37,070 nucleotides of DNA from Halodesulfovibrio sp. (GTDB lineage Bacteria > Desulfobacterota > Desulfovibrionia > Desulfovibrionales > Desulfovibrionaceae), in contig QKEJ01000072.1 of the NCBI GenBank assembly GCA_003252375.1, positions 1 to 37,070 of the forward strand. Direction: 5' to 3'. Position 1 is the first letter of the stretch; each line of letters starts with the position of its first letter. This document shows positions 1 to 7,988 of the stretch, in pieces. Both the position numbers and the translations under genes were made by a program. The notes beneath the pieces were generated by a model, which did not search any database, was not told the DNA's origin, and saw nothing but the letters and a program-made list of their open reading frames with translations.

Positions 1-655
1 TTCGGGCGGGCTCGTTCCATTCGAAATAATCACGATACGTGGCGGCTTTGTCGGCGTGTTTTGCGGCAGCCTTGGAGGCTCCGGATACAAGCTGGCCCCG
101 CTGGGAGAACATGGCCCGCATGACCTTGCGGGTTGCGGCGTCCTCGCTGATGCGTTCGGCGACAATGTCCCGGGCTCCGGTCAGGGCGGTCTCCGTGTCG
201 GGCACGTCCCTGTTCTTGTCCACGAAGGCCCGGGCTTCCCCTACAGGGTCTCGGCGGGGATCCTGCTTCCAGAGAATGTCGGCCAGTGGTTCGAGACCGC
301 GTTCGCGGGCTATCTGGGCACGGGTGCGGCGCTTGGGACGATACGGAAGGTAGATATCCTCAAGGCCGGAGAGCGTATCGGCACCGTTGATGCTGGCGTG
401 CATCTCTGGGGTGAGCAGGTCGCGTTCCGTGAGGGAGACAAGAATGGCCTCCCGCCGCTTTTCCAGTTCGAGGAGCTGTGTGTGGCGGTCGCGGACGGCC
501 GCAATGGCAACCTCGTCCATGCCGCCCGTGGCTTCCTTGCGGTAGCGGGCAATGAACGGGACGGTGGCTCCCTCCTGCAGCAGGGAAATGGTGGTTTCAA
601 TGCCTCGGGTGGGCAGATTCAGCTCGGCGGCAATGACAAGAGCGGGTGTGCGCAT
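1..655 (-). CDS. tex: Tex-family transcription accessory protein, N-terminal part (cut by window edge)
   Basis: The minus strand is open for 218 codons from ATG 655 to the left edge. It reads MRTPALVIAAELNLP, then PFIARYRKEATGGMDE, YLPYRPKRRTRAQIARERGLEPLA in pieces, and YRDYFEWNEPAR at the edge. These are the hallmarks of the Tex N-terminal helical region (family about 720-770 aa). The YqgF-like, helix-hairpin-helix and S1 RNA-binding domains would lie outside the window. Tex is a nucleic-acid-binding cytoplasmic protein linked to transcription. A weak GGAA ribosome site sits about 8 nt before ATG 655; an in-frame GTG at 667 is possible but has no ribosome site. It is divergent from the small gene at 759. 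Confidence 0.9.
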   Translation of the reverse strand, partial: MRTPALVIAAELNLPTRGIETTISLLQEGATVPFIARYRKEATGGMDEVAIAAVRDRHTQLLELEKRREAILVSLTERDLLTPEMHASINGADTLSGLEDIYLPYRPKRRTRAQIARERGLEPLADILWKQDPRRDPVGEARAFVDKNRDVPDTETALTGARDIVAERISEDAATRKVMRAMFSQRGQLVSGASKAAAKHADKAATYRDYFEWNEPAR

Positions 656-758
656 GATTTTTTCCACGAAAAGGGTGTTGCTGTCTGTAAATGTGTGCTT
701 ACTGTACGCATGTGGAGTACGGATTTTCGTCGATTCACGATCCGCGAAAGGAGGAAGC

Positions 759-998
759 ATGGAATACAACGAACGCGATCTTCCTGTTTCCATCAGGGAG
801 GCAGAAATGGTGACCCTGCAGCCCGGAACGGTTGTACGGTTCGAGGAAAGCGGTGGAGCCCGTGACGTCTTTGTGGATGACGAATGGTCTTCCCGCGTGT
901 CGTTGTTTCCCGGTATGACCTACGAGCTGGAGTGCGAGGGCTGTACCTACATGCTGTCCGCCGAGGAGGCCGGGCTCCGGGTGGAACGCAAAAACTAG
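759..998 (+). CDS. small protein of unknown function (79 aa)
   Basis: ATG 759 is preceded by a very strong ribosome site (AAAGGAGG, 5-6 nt spacing), which fixes the start and argues that the gene is real although it is short. The 79-aa product is acidic (many E and D) with a possible small beta-rich fold: LQPGTVVRFEE, then a stretch ending in FPGMTYELECEGCTYML, and a basic last few residues (RVERKN). No signal peptide or membrane segment is seen. The LQPG...FPGMTYEL pattern loosely recalls short beta-sandwich/cupin-like domains, but I do not recognise a family. It is divergent from tex with a gap of about 100 bp. Confidence 0.7.
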   Translation: MEYNERDLPVSIREAEMVTLQPGTVVRFEESGGARDVFVDDEWSSRVSLFPGMTYELECEGCTYMLSAEEAGLRVERKN

Positions 999-1014
999 GG
1001 AATAACAACAGAGG

Positions 1015-1032
1015 AGGCCGCGGAAGCGGCCT
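1015..1032. terminator. hairpin between convergent genes
   Basis: Seven-base-pair stem AGGCCGC / GCGGCCT with a GGAA loop, between the convergent genes ending at 998 (+) and 1040 (-). Neither side has a strong T run (minus side reads CTCTGTTGTTATT after the stem), so it may be a weak or bidirectional terminator. Confidence 0.45.
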
Positions 1033-1039
1033 TCCGGCC

Positions 1040-1492
1040 TTATTGGGGCGGGGTGGCCCCTTTCATGTTGGCCAGCTTGGCGCGCAGGTAGTCGGCAAGG
1101 GTGTTTCCCACGTCATCCTGCTGGGCCTGTTCCAGCCCGAGGGTGGCGAGGTCTTCGGCCACTTGGCGCTCCATGCGTTCCGATTCCATGAACATGACGT
1201 AGACCAGCGCGATGGTTGCGTTGTTTTCCTCCGTGCCGCTGCACAGCTCGGCCAGCTGGTCCAGCGAGACGGTTTCAAAGAGCCGGTCCACGAACATGGA
1301 GACCCATTTCCCGTACACGGAGGAGGGGATTTCCGGAACCATGGCCGCAACGTTGTCGGCGGTCTTCCCGTCAATGCAGGGCATGGTGACGCCCATGAAT
1401 TCGCCCAGTGCTTCCGAGCGGCGATCCTGGGAGTCCGTGAGGCGGGCAAGAACCACTTCAGCCAGATGTGATCTGATTTTCTGCGTATCCAT
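1040..1492 (-). CDS. hypothetical protein (150 aa)
   Basis: The start is placed at ATG 1492 (MDTQKIRSHLAEVV) because AGGAG lies about 6 nt upstream. An ATG 15 bases further upstream lacks a ribosome site. The product is a soluble, mostly helical protein without signal peptide or membrane segments. It is rich in acidic residues in its second half (NNATIALVYVMFMESERMER), and ends in KGATPPQ. I do not recognise the family. It sits alone between the small gene at 759 (convergent) and tpx (same strand, about 220 bp upstream), with a period-10 repeat upstream. Confidence 0.7.
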   Translation of the reverse strand: MDTQKIRSHLAEVVLARLTDSQDRRSEALGEFMGVTMPCIDGKTADNVAAMVPEIPSSVYGKWVSMFVDRLFETVSLDQLAELCSGTEENNATIALVYVMFMESERMERQVAEDLATLGLEQAQQDDVGNTLADYLRAKLANMKGATPPQ

Positions 1493-1533
1493 GAGTGCTC
1501 CTGTCATGCGGTGCGGGCGTGTCCGGGGATGCC

Positions 1534-1560
1534 CCGTGATAATCCGTGATAATCCGTGAT
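1534..1560. repeat. three tandem copies of CCGTGAT at 10-bp period
   Basis: CCGTGAT occurs three times with AAT spacers, an exact 10-bp period (about one helical turn). The last copy is followed by a near-copy, GATCGG. It lies 42-68 bp upstream of ATG 1492 on the minus strand, where a promoter or regulator site for that gene would be expected. It could be a same-face protein-binding array or a chance microrepeat. Confidence 0.6.
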
Positions 1561-1657
1561 GATCGGGGAAGACCGGGAAATCGGACCCTACTGTATCCGA
1601 TGCCTGGATGCAACTGTGTGGTTTTGTGGTGGAATGTGCTTCTTTTTACAAAAAAGT

Positions 1658-1689
1658 AAAGGCGGCCATACAGAAGTGTGGCCGCCTTT
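1658..1689 (-). terminator. intrinsic terminator of tpx
   Basis: Perfect 11-bp stem AAAGGCGGCCA / TGGCCGCCTTT with a 10-nt loop, starting 22 bp after the tpx stop. On the minus strand it is followed by a T-rich run (ACTTTTTTG), as expected for a rho-independent terminator. Confidence 0.85.
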
Positions 1690-1711
1690 GTTGTTGCACG
1701 TGCGAAAAGGG

Positions 1712-2227
1712 CTAGAGAGCAGCTTTGGCAGCGGCGATGGCTGCTGCGTAATCCGGTTCGCTGGTAATTTCGGGGATGAGCTCCTGGTATACGATCTTTC
1801 CGGCTGCGTTCACCACAAGCACGGCACGGGTAAGCAGGCGCAGTTCCTTGATGACCAGTCCGTAGGCGGTGCCGAAGCTCAGGTCCTTGTGGTCCGACAG
1901 GGTCTGGACGGCGTCAATGCCTGCCGCGCCGCACCAGCGGGCCTGCGCAAACGGCAGGTCGGTGGAAAGGGTGAGAATGGTTACCTTGTCACCGAGGTTT
2001 GCGGCTTCCTGGTTGAAGCGCCGGGTTTCCACGTCGCACACCGGAGTGTCGAGGGAGGGGACAGCGGAGAGGATGACTACCTTGCCCTTGAAGTCGGCAA
2101 GGGTCTTGGGGCTCAGATCGTTGGCAGCCACGGTAAAGTCGGGAGCGGTATCGCCCACCTTGACGGGAGTGCCCAGTAGGGTGAGGGGATTGCCTTGAAA
2201 AGTAATAATTCCGGTATGTTCAGTCAT
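1712..2227 (-). CDS. tpx: thiol peroxidase Tpx (atypical 2-Cys peroxiredoxin)
   Basis: A 171-aa protein of the usual Tpx length. It reduces hydrogen peroxide and organic hydroperoxides with electrons from thioredoxin. The peroxidatic cysteine is Cys64 in PSLDTPVCD and the resolving cysteine is Cys99 in ARWCG. Both sit where Escherichia coli Tpx has Cys61 and Cys95, so the intramolecular disulfide mechanism is intact. The N-terminal FQGNPLTLLG and the APDF motif are also typical. AAGGAG before ATG 2227 fixes the start. The gene is single, ends in a strong terminator, and is divergent from amtB across a palindrome-rich spacer. A role in oxygen defence of an anaerobe is an inference from the family. 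Confidence 0.95.
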   Translation of the reverse strand: MTEHTGIITFQGNPLTLLGTPVKVGDTAPDFTVAANDLSPKTLADFKGKVVILSAVPSLDTPVCDVETRRFNQEAANLGDKVTILTLSTDLPFAQARWCGAAGIDAVQTLSDHKDLSFGTAYGLVIKELRLLTRAVLVVNAAGKIVYQELIPEITSEPDYAAAIAAAKAAL

Positions 2228-2339
2228 GATTCATATCTCCTTGAGACGATGTGTTCGTATGTAAGTCGCGGTATGCAGCGGCGCTTGTTGGCATGCAGTC
2301 CTGTGAACCGCACTGGTGAACATAGTACATGGCGGACTA

Positions 2340-2391
2340 AATGGGAACCATTCTCAGAAAAAAAGTGTCCCTGAGGGCAAGATTTTGCCCT
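2340..2391. promoter_or_regulatory. two palindromes upstream of tpx, possible operators
   Basis: AATGG-GAA-CCATT (2340-2352) and AGGGCAA-GATT-TTGCCCT (2374-2391) are perfect inverted repeats with 5- and 7-bp arms, 113-165 bp before the tpx start. They are part of the 437-bp gene-free stretch 2228-2665. They do not match PerR or Fur boxes that I know, and no convincing -10/-35 pair is seen beside them. The second could also be a hairpin in a leader RNA. Confidence 0.3.
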
Positions 2392-2466
2392 GGTACAAAA
2401 ATGAACGACATATTTTGCAAATTTGTGAAACATGAGTAGAATTTTATAACAATTATGTCACAATAT

Positions 2467-2499
2467 GAGGTGCGGTGCGCATGCGTCGTACGCCACCTC
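2467..2499 (+). promoter_or_regulatory. candidate upstream activator site for the amtB promoter
   Basis: Dyad GAGGTG (2467-2472) ... CACCTC (2494-2499), arms 27 bp apart start to start, enclosing the palindromic GCGCATGCG. It lies about 40-70 bp before the -24 element of the sigma-54 promoter, a place where enhancer-binding proteins such as NtrC can bind. It is not a clean NtrC consensus, so the identity of the activator is unknown. Confidence 0.35.
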
Positions 2500-2536
2500 C
2501 CAGCGAACCCCTTGCATTTGGAGCAGAGTTAAAAAA

Positions 2537-2552
2537 TGGCATGTCTTTTGCC
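2537..2552 (+). promoter_or_regulatory. sigma-54 (-24/-12) promoter of amtB
   Basis: TGGCAT-N5-TTGCC, with the invariant GG and GC separated by exactly 10 nt, matches the sigma-54 consensus TGGCAC-N5-TTGC at all key positions. Transcription would start near 2563, giving a leader of about 100 nt before amtB. The location in front of amtB and PII genes, classic sigma-54 targets under nitrogen limitation, supports it strongly. Confidence 0.85.
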
Positions 2553-2665
2553 ATTGATAGCTCCATGCCCGAAAGATGAGGGGTACGCTTGCCTGATGTC
2601 ATGCAAGCCGGTGCATGTTTCGGGACCTTCCCACCCACCCTATTTGATGAGCGAGGAGGCTGTTT

Positions 2666-3871
2666 ATGAATGCGGCGGATACCGCCTTTATCCTTGTGTG
2701 TGCTGCGCTGGTAATGTTCATGACGCCCGGATTGGCGTTGTTTTACGGTGGTCTTGTTCGTTCCAAGAACGTGCTGTCCACCATCATGCACAGCTTCATG
2801 CTGCTTGGCGTTGCGACGCTTGTATGGGTGTTTGCAGGCTATTCCCTCTCCTTTGGTACCGACCATGGTGGTCTTATCGGAGGACTGGATTATCTGTTCC
2901 TGAACGGGGTCGGCGTTGAGCCCGGACCTGCTGCAACCATTCCGCATGCACTATTCATGATTTTTCAGTGCATGTTTGCGGTCATTACGCCCGCCCTTAT
3001 TTCCGGTGCCTTTGCGGAGCGCATCAAGTTCAGCGCCATGGCCGTTTTCAGCGTCCTGTGGGTGCTGGTTGTCTATGCGCCCATGTGTCACTGGGTGTGG
3101 GGCGGAGGCTGGATGGCCCAGATGGGCGCTCTGGACTTTGCAGGCGGCGCCGTGGTGCACATGAGCTCCGCTGCAGCGGCTCTGGCTGCCGCAACCGTGC
3201 TTGGCCGCCGTCGCGGCTATGGCAAGATGGCCTTTGTGCCGCATAACCTGCCCATGACCGTGCTCGGTGCCGGCATTCTCTGGTTTGGCTGGTTCGGCTT
3301 CAATGCCGGGTCGGCGCTTGCCGCCAACGGTTCTGCCGTCATGGCCTTTGTTACCACGCACATCGCTGCGGCATCTGCTGCCGTGAGTTGGGTGGTGGTG
3401 GAATGGTTCCACAGCGGAAAGCCCACCACCCTTGGTGCGGCCTCCGGTGCGGTTGCCGGTCTCGTGGCCATCACGCCTGCTGCCGGGTTTGTCAGCCCCA
3501 TGGCGGCCTGTGTCATCGGCCTGATCGGCGGGATTGTCTGCTTTGGCGGCATCCTGCTCAAGAATGTTTTCAAGTATGACGACGCCCTTGATGTGGTGGG
3601 CATTCACGGCATCGGCGGCTCCTGGGGAGCGCTGGCCACCGGCATCTGGGCCTCCGAGCAGTACGGTGGCGTAAACGGCCTGCTGCACGGCGCTCCCGGC
3701 CAGCTGTGGATTCAGTTCCTCTCCGTGGCGGCCACGTGGCTGTTCTGCTATCTTGTGAGCCTCTTCCTCTTCAAGGCCATTGATCTGGTCATGGGGTTGC
3801 GCGTGGATGCCGATGCGGAACAGGCCGGCCTCGACGTGAGCGAGCACAACGAAACCGCATACACCGGCTAG
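2666..3871 (+). CDS. amtB: AmtB ammonium channel
   Basis: A 401-aa polytopic membrane protein of the Amt/Mep/Rh family that moves ammonium/ammonia across the inner membrane. The conserved pore histidines are His165 (GGAVVHMSS) and His314 (VGIHGIGG). The acidic Asp157 (LDFAGG) and Trp145 match the external binding site of E. coli AmtB, and Phe104 matches its outer Phe gate. The N-terminus resembles the first membrane helix of mature AmtB without a clear cleaved signal peptide. The short C-terminal tail after the last helix is the part that contacts PII. A GGAGG site precedes ATG 2666. It is the first gene of amtB-PII-glnD and is preceded by a sigma-54 promoter, so it is probably expressed under nitrogen limitation. 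Confidence 0.97.
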   Translation: MNAADTAFILVCAALVMFMTPGLALFYGGLVRSKNVLSTIMHSFMLLGVATLVWVFAGYSLSFGTDHGGLIGGLDYLFLNGVGVEPGPAATIPHALFMIFQCMFAVITPALISGAFAERIKFSAMAVFSVLWVLVVYAPMCHWVWGGGWMAQMGALDFAGGAVVHMSSAAAALAAATVLGRRRGYGKMAFVPHNLPMTVLGAGILWFGWFGFNAGSALAANGSAVMAFVTTHIAAASAAVSWVVVEWFHSGKPTTLGAASGAVAGLVAITPAAGFVSPMAACVIGLIGGIVCFGGILLKNVFKYDDALDVVGIHGIGGSWGALATGIWASEQYGGVNGLLHGAPGQLWIQFLSVAATWLFCYLVSLFLFKAIDLVMGLRVDADAEQAGLDVSEHNETAYTG

Positions 3872-3961
3872 GCTTTGACGTAGGACTGATCGTGGTCTAC
3901 AAGTACTCTAGGCTGTTATGCATTGTTGCCGGTGAGAACAAGCTGCCCCGTGCGGGGTTGA

Positions 3962-4315
<354 letters not shown>

Positions 4316-4424
4316 TCCTCTCCCTTTGGGCCCGTGCATGGCGCGGGCGGATGCGGAGCCTCGCACGGGAGGGCGCTGTCCTGCTGCCCCTGTGTTGACT
4401 GTCGCTCCCGCATAATGGAACCGA

Positions 4425-7088
4425 ATGGTCAAAGATATACTCAACCCGTCCAGCGGTGATGCCGTAAAGGCCTTGGCCGCTGGACGGGCTTCGCTTGTCT
4501 CCGATCTGGAGTTGCCCCCTGTGCCCGGAAGCATTCGCTTTGAACGGGCCTTTTCCCGTTTGCTGGATGTCTACTTCCAGACCCGCGTGGTGGAGACCGG
4601 TGCCGACAGGCAGAAGATTGCCCTGGTGGCTGTCGGTGGCTACGGACGCGGCGAGATGTGCCTCGGCTCGGACATCGACATCATCATCCTCTGCCGTCGC
4701 AGTATTCCCCCCCAGGCCATTGACGTGGCGCAGCCCCTGTTCCTGCCCTTGTGGGATGCAGGCTACTCCCTCGGACACGGTTTCCGGACCATTGCCGATT
4801 GCGTGAAGCTGGCGAACAAGGACCACAAGGTGCTCTGTTCCCTGCTGGATGCACGGTTTGTTGCCGGGGATGTGACCATTTTCGAGGAACTTGTCGCGCG
4901 TATGCACGACAAGGTGCTCGCACGACGCGAAAAGCCCTTTCTGCAGTGGCTGGATGAGGAGCATGCCCAACGGCTGGTGACCCATGGTGATGGAGCCATG
5001 CTGCTGGAGCCGAACCTCAAGGAAGGTGTTGGCGGCCTGCGTGACTATCACAGGTTGCTCTGGCTTGCCCGTCTGCGAGGTGGCGCCGGGGATGTCGGCG
5101 CAGTGATGCGGCAGGCAGGGTTCAGCAGCAAGGACAGCGAGCTGCTGGAACGGAATGTGGATTTCCTGCACCGCGTGCGGAACAGGCTGCATGCCCTGAG
5201 CCGCCGGAAAAGCGACCAGCTGTTCCTTGATGTGCAGCCGGATCTGGCGATCCGCATGGGCTACAAGGACAGGGACGGGCTGCTGGCCGTGGAACTGTTT
5301 CTGGGAGACCTGCACCGCTGCATGGGGGACATCAAGGCCCTTGCCGCAGCCTTCCGCTCCATTGTGGGGGATGCCGTGGAGCACGCGCAGAGCGTGTGCG
5401 TCGGGCATGCCGCCACCGTGGAGGTGCGTGGGCATGTGGTGCATGTCTGCCCGCCTGAAGCACTGTTTGATGCGCCCGGACTTGTGCTGGATGCCCTGAA
5501 GGCTGCCGCCCGACTCGACACCGAGGCGCAGCCCGTGCTGGCGTGGGAGACGCGGCAGGTGCTCTCTCAGCTGGTGACCGAGGCTCCGGAACGTCTGGCG
5601 GGTGTACAAGGCTTCAGTGATGCCCTGGTGGCCATACTTGTCTCCGGCAGGGCGTTCGGTGTTCTGGAGCAGATGGTCAGCGTGGGACTGCTCTCCGTGT
5701 TCATGCCCGACTTCGGACGGGTGCGCGACCGGGTGCAGTTTGACGGCTTTCATACCTACCCGGTGGGCCAGCATACCCTTTTCGTGCTCCACTATCTGGA
5801 AACTTTGCCGGTTGAGATGCACCACAGGTTCACCCCGCTTTGGAACGCGCTGGAGGACAAGGCGGTCCTGATGCTGGGCGCCCTGTTCCATGACCTTGGC
5901 AAGGGCGGAGAGGATGCCTCCTCGCATTCCGCCAAGGGGGCCGAGATGGCCCGTACCTGCCTTTCGGCATGGGGTATGCCGCAGGACATGGTGGAAGAGG
6001 TGGCCTTTCTGGTGGAACACCACCTGCTGCTGGCCCGTACGGCGCATCGCCGGGACCTGTCCGATGAATCCGTGGTGGCGCAGTGCGCCGGAATTATTGG
6101 TACGCAGGAGCGTCTCGACAGGCTGTATCTGCTGACGTACGGCGACTCGCGGGCGACGGGACCAAAGGCGTGGAGCCAGTGGTCCGCTTCGCTGTTGTCG
6201 GAGCTCTACGGCAAGGTGGCCAACATGCTGCGGGACAGCACCCTGGCCACTCCTCTTTCCGCCCGGACCATTGCGGATACCCAGCGGCGTGTGCTGGAAC
6301 TGTTGCGGCAGCCCGACTGTCCGGTGACGGGTGAAACCGGAGCCGCCATGCTGGAGCAGTTGCCGTCCCGGTATGCGCTGGTGGTGGAACCCGAGGCGAT
6401 CATCCGCCACATGGTGCTGGTCCGTGACCTTGCGTGGGAAATCAAGGAGGCGCAACGTCGCCTGAGCGAGGAACGCGCCGCCCGTGGGATCGTTCTTCTG
6501 GAACCCCGCCCTCTGGAGGGCAGGCAGAGCGACGTGTGGGAGGTTGTCGTGGTGGCCCGTGACCAGCACGGTCTGTTTGCCACCCTTGCCGGCGTGTTTG
6601 CCCTGCACAATCTCAAGGTCTTTTCTGCCGATGCCTTTGTATGGCGTGACGGGACCGTGGTGGACGTCTTTCATGTTTCCGCACCGCCTGACCCCCTGTA
6701 CGCCAAGGAGTTCTGGGTAAAGGTGCGGGGCGCCATCCAGTATGCCTTGATTGGCAAACTCTCCATGGAGTACCGGATAGATCAGACCCGGGACAAGCAC
6801 CCCAGGCCGCACAGGGGGCGTAATGATGTTTCCGTGGTCATAGAGAACGGCCTGTCCGACTTCTACACCGTGATCGAGATATCCGCGCCGGACCGGCGCG
6901 CCATGCTGTATGATGTGGCGAGAACCCTGCAGGCCATGCGGCTGGACATTCTGTTCGCCAAGATCGCCACGCTGGGCTCGCGGACCAATGACAGCTTTTC
7001 GGTGCGTGACACGTATGGCCAGAAGCTGCTCGACAGCGAGATGATCACCGAGGTCCGCAACGCCCTGCTGCATGCGCTGCAGCAGTAA
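4425..7088 (+). CDS. glnD: GlnD, PII uridylyltransferase / uridylyl-removing enzyme
   Basis: An 887-aa bifunctional enzyme that adds UMP to PII when glutamine is low and removes it when glutamine is high. Domains in order: nucleotidyltransferase with G71-G-Y-G-R and catalytic D83-I-D85; a PII-uridylyltransferase helical part; the HD hydrolase domain with H489-D490 in LFHDLGKGG; and two ACT domains (about 705-780, WEVVVVARDQHGLF; about 813-887, VIEISAPDRRAMLYDV) that bind glutamine. All catalytic motifs look intact, so both activities are predicted. The ribosome site before ATG 4425 is weak (GGAA). It lies 109 bp after the PII gene and ends at a strong terminator, so amtB-PII-glnD are likely one transcription unit. 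A 1233-codon antisense frame over it is a coding shadow. Confidence 0.96.
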   Translation: MVKDILNPSSGDAVKALAAGRASLVSDLELPPVPGSIRFERAFSRLLDVYFQTRVVETGADRQKIALVAVGGYGRGEMCLGSDIDIIILCRRSIPPQAIDVAQPLFLPLWDAGYSLGHGFRTIADCVKLANKDHKVLCSLLDARFVAGDVTIFEELVARMHDKVLARREKPFLQWLDEEHAQRLVTHGDGAMLLEPNLKEGVGGLRDYHRLLWLARLRGGAGDVGAVMRQAGFSSKDSELLERNVDFLHRVRNRLHALSRRKSDQLFLDVQPDLAIRMGYKDRDGLLAVELFLGDLHRCMGDIKALAAAFRSIVGDAVEHAQSVCVGHAATVEVRGHVVHVCPPEALFDAPGLVLDALKAAARLDTEAQPVLAWETRQVLSQLVTEAPERLAGVQGFSDALVAILVSGRAFGVLEQMVSVGLLSVFMPDFGRVRDRVQFDGFHTYPVGQHTLFVLHYLETLPVEMHHRFTPLWNALEDKAVLMLGALFHDLGKGGEDASSHSAKGAEMARTCLSAWGMPQDMVEEVAFLVEHHLLLARTAHRRDLSDESVVAQCAGIIGTQERLDRLYLLTYGDSRATGPKAWSQWSASLLSELYGKVANMLRDSTLATPLSARTIADTQRRVLELLRQPDCPVTGETGAAMLEQLPSRYALVVEPEAIIRHMVLVRDLAWEIKEAQRRLSEERAARGIVLLEPRPLEGRQSDVWEVVVVARDQHGLFATLAGVFALHNLKVFSADAFVWRDGTVVDVFHVSAPPDPLYAKEFWVKVRGAIQYALIGKLSMEYRIDQTRDKHPRPHRGRNDVSVVIENGLSDFYTVIEISAPDRRAMLYDVARTLQAMRLDILFAKIATLGSRTNDSFSVRDTYGQKLLDSEMITEVRNALLHALQQ

Positions 7089-7119
7089 CCGCCCCTTTCC
7101 CCCTGCATGCGGATTCATG

Positions 7120-7154
7120 ATGCAGGCACCAAAAGGTGCCTGCATTGTTCTTTT
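7120..7154 (+). terminator. intrinsic terminator after glnD
   Basis: Perfect 11-bp stem ATGCAGGCACC / GGTGCCTGCAT with an AAAA loop, followed by TGTTCTTTT. It closes the amtB-PII-glnD unit and lies 31 bp after the glnD stop. Confidence 0.92.
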
Positions 7155-7193
7155 GTACCGGAGGGGGTATAGAGTGCGGTTCAGGAGATGCAT

Positions 7194-7916
7194 ATGAACG
7201 ATTTTCTGCTTACCGCCGCCATCTATGGCCTTGCCGGATTCGTGCAGGGGCTTACCGGATTCGGTTCCGCCCTTGTGGCCATTCCCCTGCTGACCATGTT
7301 TCTGGATCTGCCCGTGGCCGTGGCCGTGTCCATTCTCTGCGGCATTCTGCTCAATGCGCAGGTGGGCTGGACCTATCGACGGTTTGCGGATCGCGAGCGC
7401 TTGCGGCCGTTGTTTATCGGGGCGGTGCCGGGTGTCGTGGTCGGTGTCCTGCTGTTGCGCAGCGTTCCCGGAGACATGATGAAGAGCGCCATGGGCTGCT
7501 TTCTCATGCTGTATGCCGTGTACGGACTGTTTTTTGAAAAGGTGCGTCTGCAGGGTGTGTCTCCCCGCTGGGGATATCTGGCCGGGTTCGGAACCGGTGC
7601 CATTGGCGCCGCGTTCAGTGCGGGCGGACCTCCCACGGTGGTCTATACGGCCCTGACCGGGTGGCCCAAGGATGTGATCAAGGCAACCCTTGCCTATTTC
7701 TTTCTGGCCGTCTGCCTTGTCGTGAGTCTGGCGCACGCGCTCTCCGGGATGTGGAGCTGGAAGGTCTTGGGCCTCTTTGCGGCCTGTGCTCCCACGGTAT
7801 GGTTCGGCACGCGTATGGGAATCCGTTTTTCGACCGGCATGAGTGAACGCACCTACCGGAAACTGCTCTTTGTCATGCTGGCGATCATGGGAGCCATGAT
7901 GCTGCGCACAGCGTAG
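7194..7916 (+). CDS. TauE/SafE-family membrane permease
   Basis: A 240-aa integral membrane protein with about eight hydrophobic segments in two repeats. It has the glycine-rich family pattern LAGFVQGLTGFGSALVAIPL near the N-terminus and a second copy, GFGTGAIGAAFSAGGPPTVV, about residues 130-150. The family (formerly DUF81) exports or imports sulfur-containing anions such as sulfite, sulfoacetate or related compounds; the substrate here is not evident. The start is set at ATG 7194 because AGGAG (7183-7187) is 6 nt before it but directly abuts the other ATG at 7188. It is a single gene between two strong terminators, so its neighbours give no hint of its role. Confidence 0.88.
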   Translation: MNDFLLTAAIYGLAGFVQGLTGFGSALVAIPLLTMFLDLPVAVAVSILCGILLNAQVGWTYRRFADRERLRPLFIGAVPGVVVGVLLLRSVPGDMMKSAMGCFLMLYAVYGLFFEKVRLQGVSPRWGYLAGFGTGAIGAAFSAGGPPTVVYTALTGWPKDVIKATLAYFFLAVCLVVSLAHALSGMWSWKVLGLFAACAPTVWFGTRMGIRFSTGMSERTYRKLLFVMLAIMGAMMLRTA

Positions 7917-7938
7917 AGAGAGGCATCGATGAAAAAGA

Positions 7939-7973
7939 AAAGGCCGACGCATTTGCGTCGGCCTTTGTTGTTT
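7939..7973. terminator. bidirectional terminator between permease and ABC operon
   Basis: Perfect 12-bp stem AAAGGCCGACGC / GCGTCGGCCTTT with an ATTT loop (7939-7966), followed by TGTTGTTTCG on the plus side. Run of A (TTTCTTTTTC on the minus strand) flanks the other side. It serves the convergent genes ending at 7916 (+) and 7989 (-). Confidence 0.92.
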
Positions 7974-7988
7974 CGTCGTGCGGAGTTT

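Noticed and set aside
2224-2433. A 69-codon open frame upstream of tpx on the same strand
   Set aside because: It lies over the palindromic tpx upstream region, has no ribosome site and an odd composition; more likely regulatory DNA.
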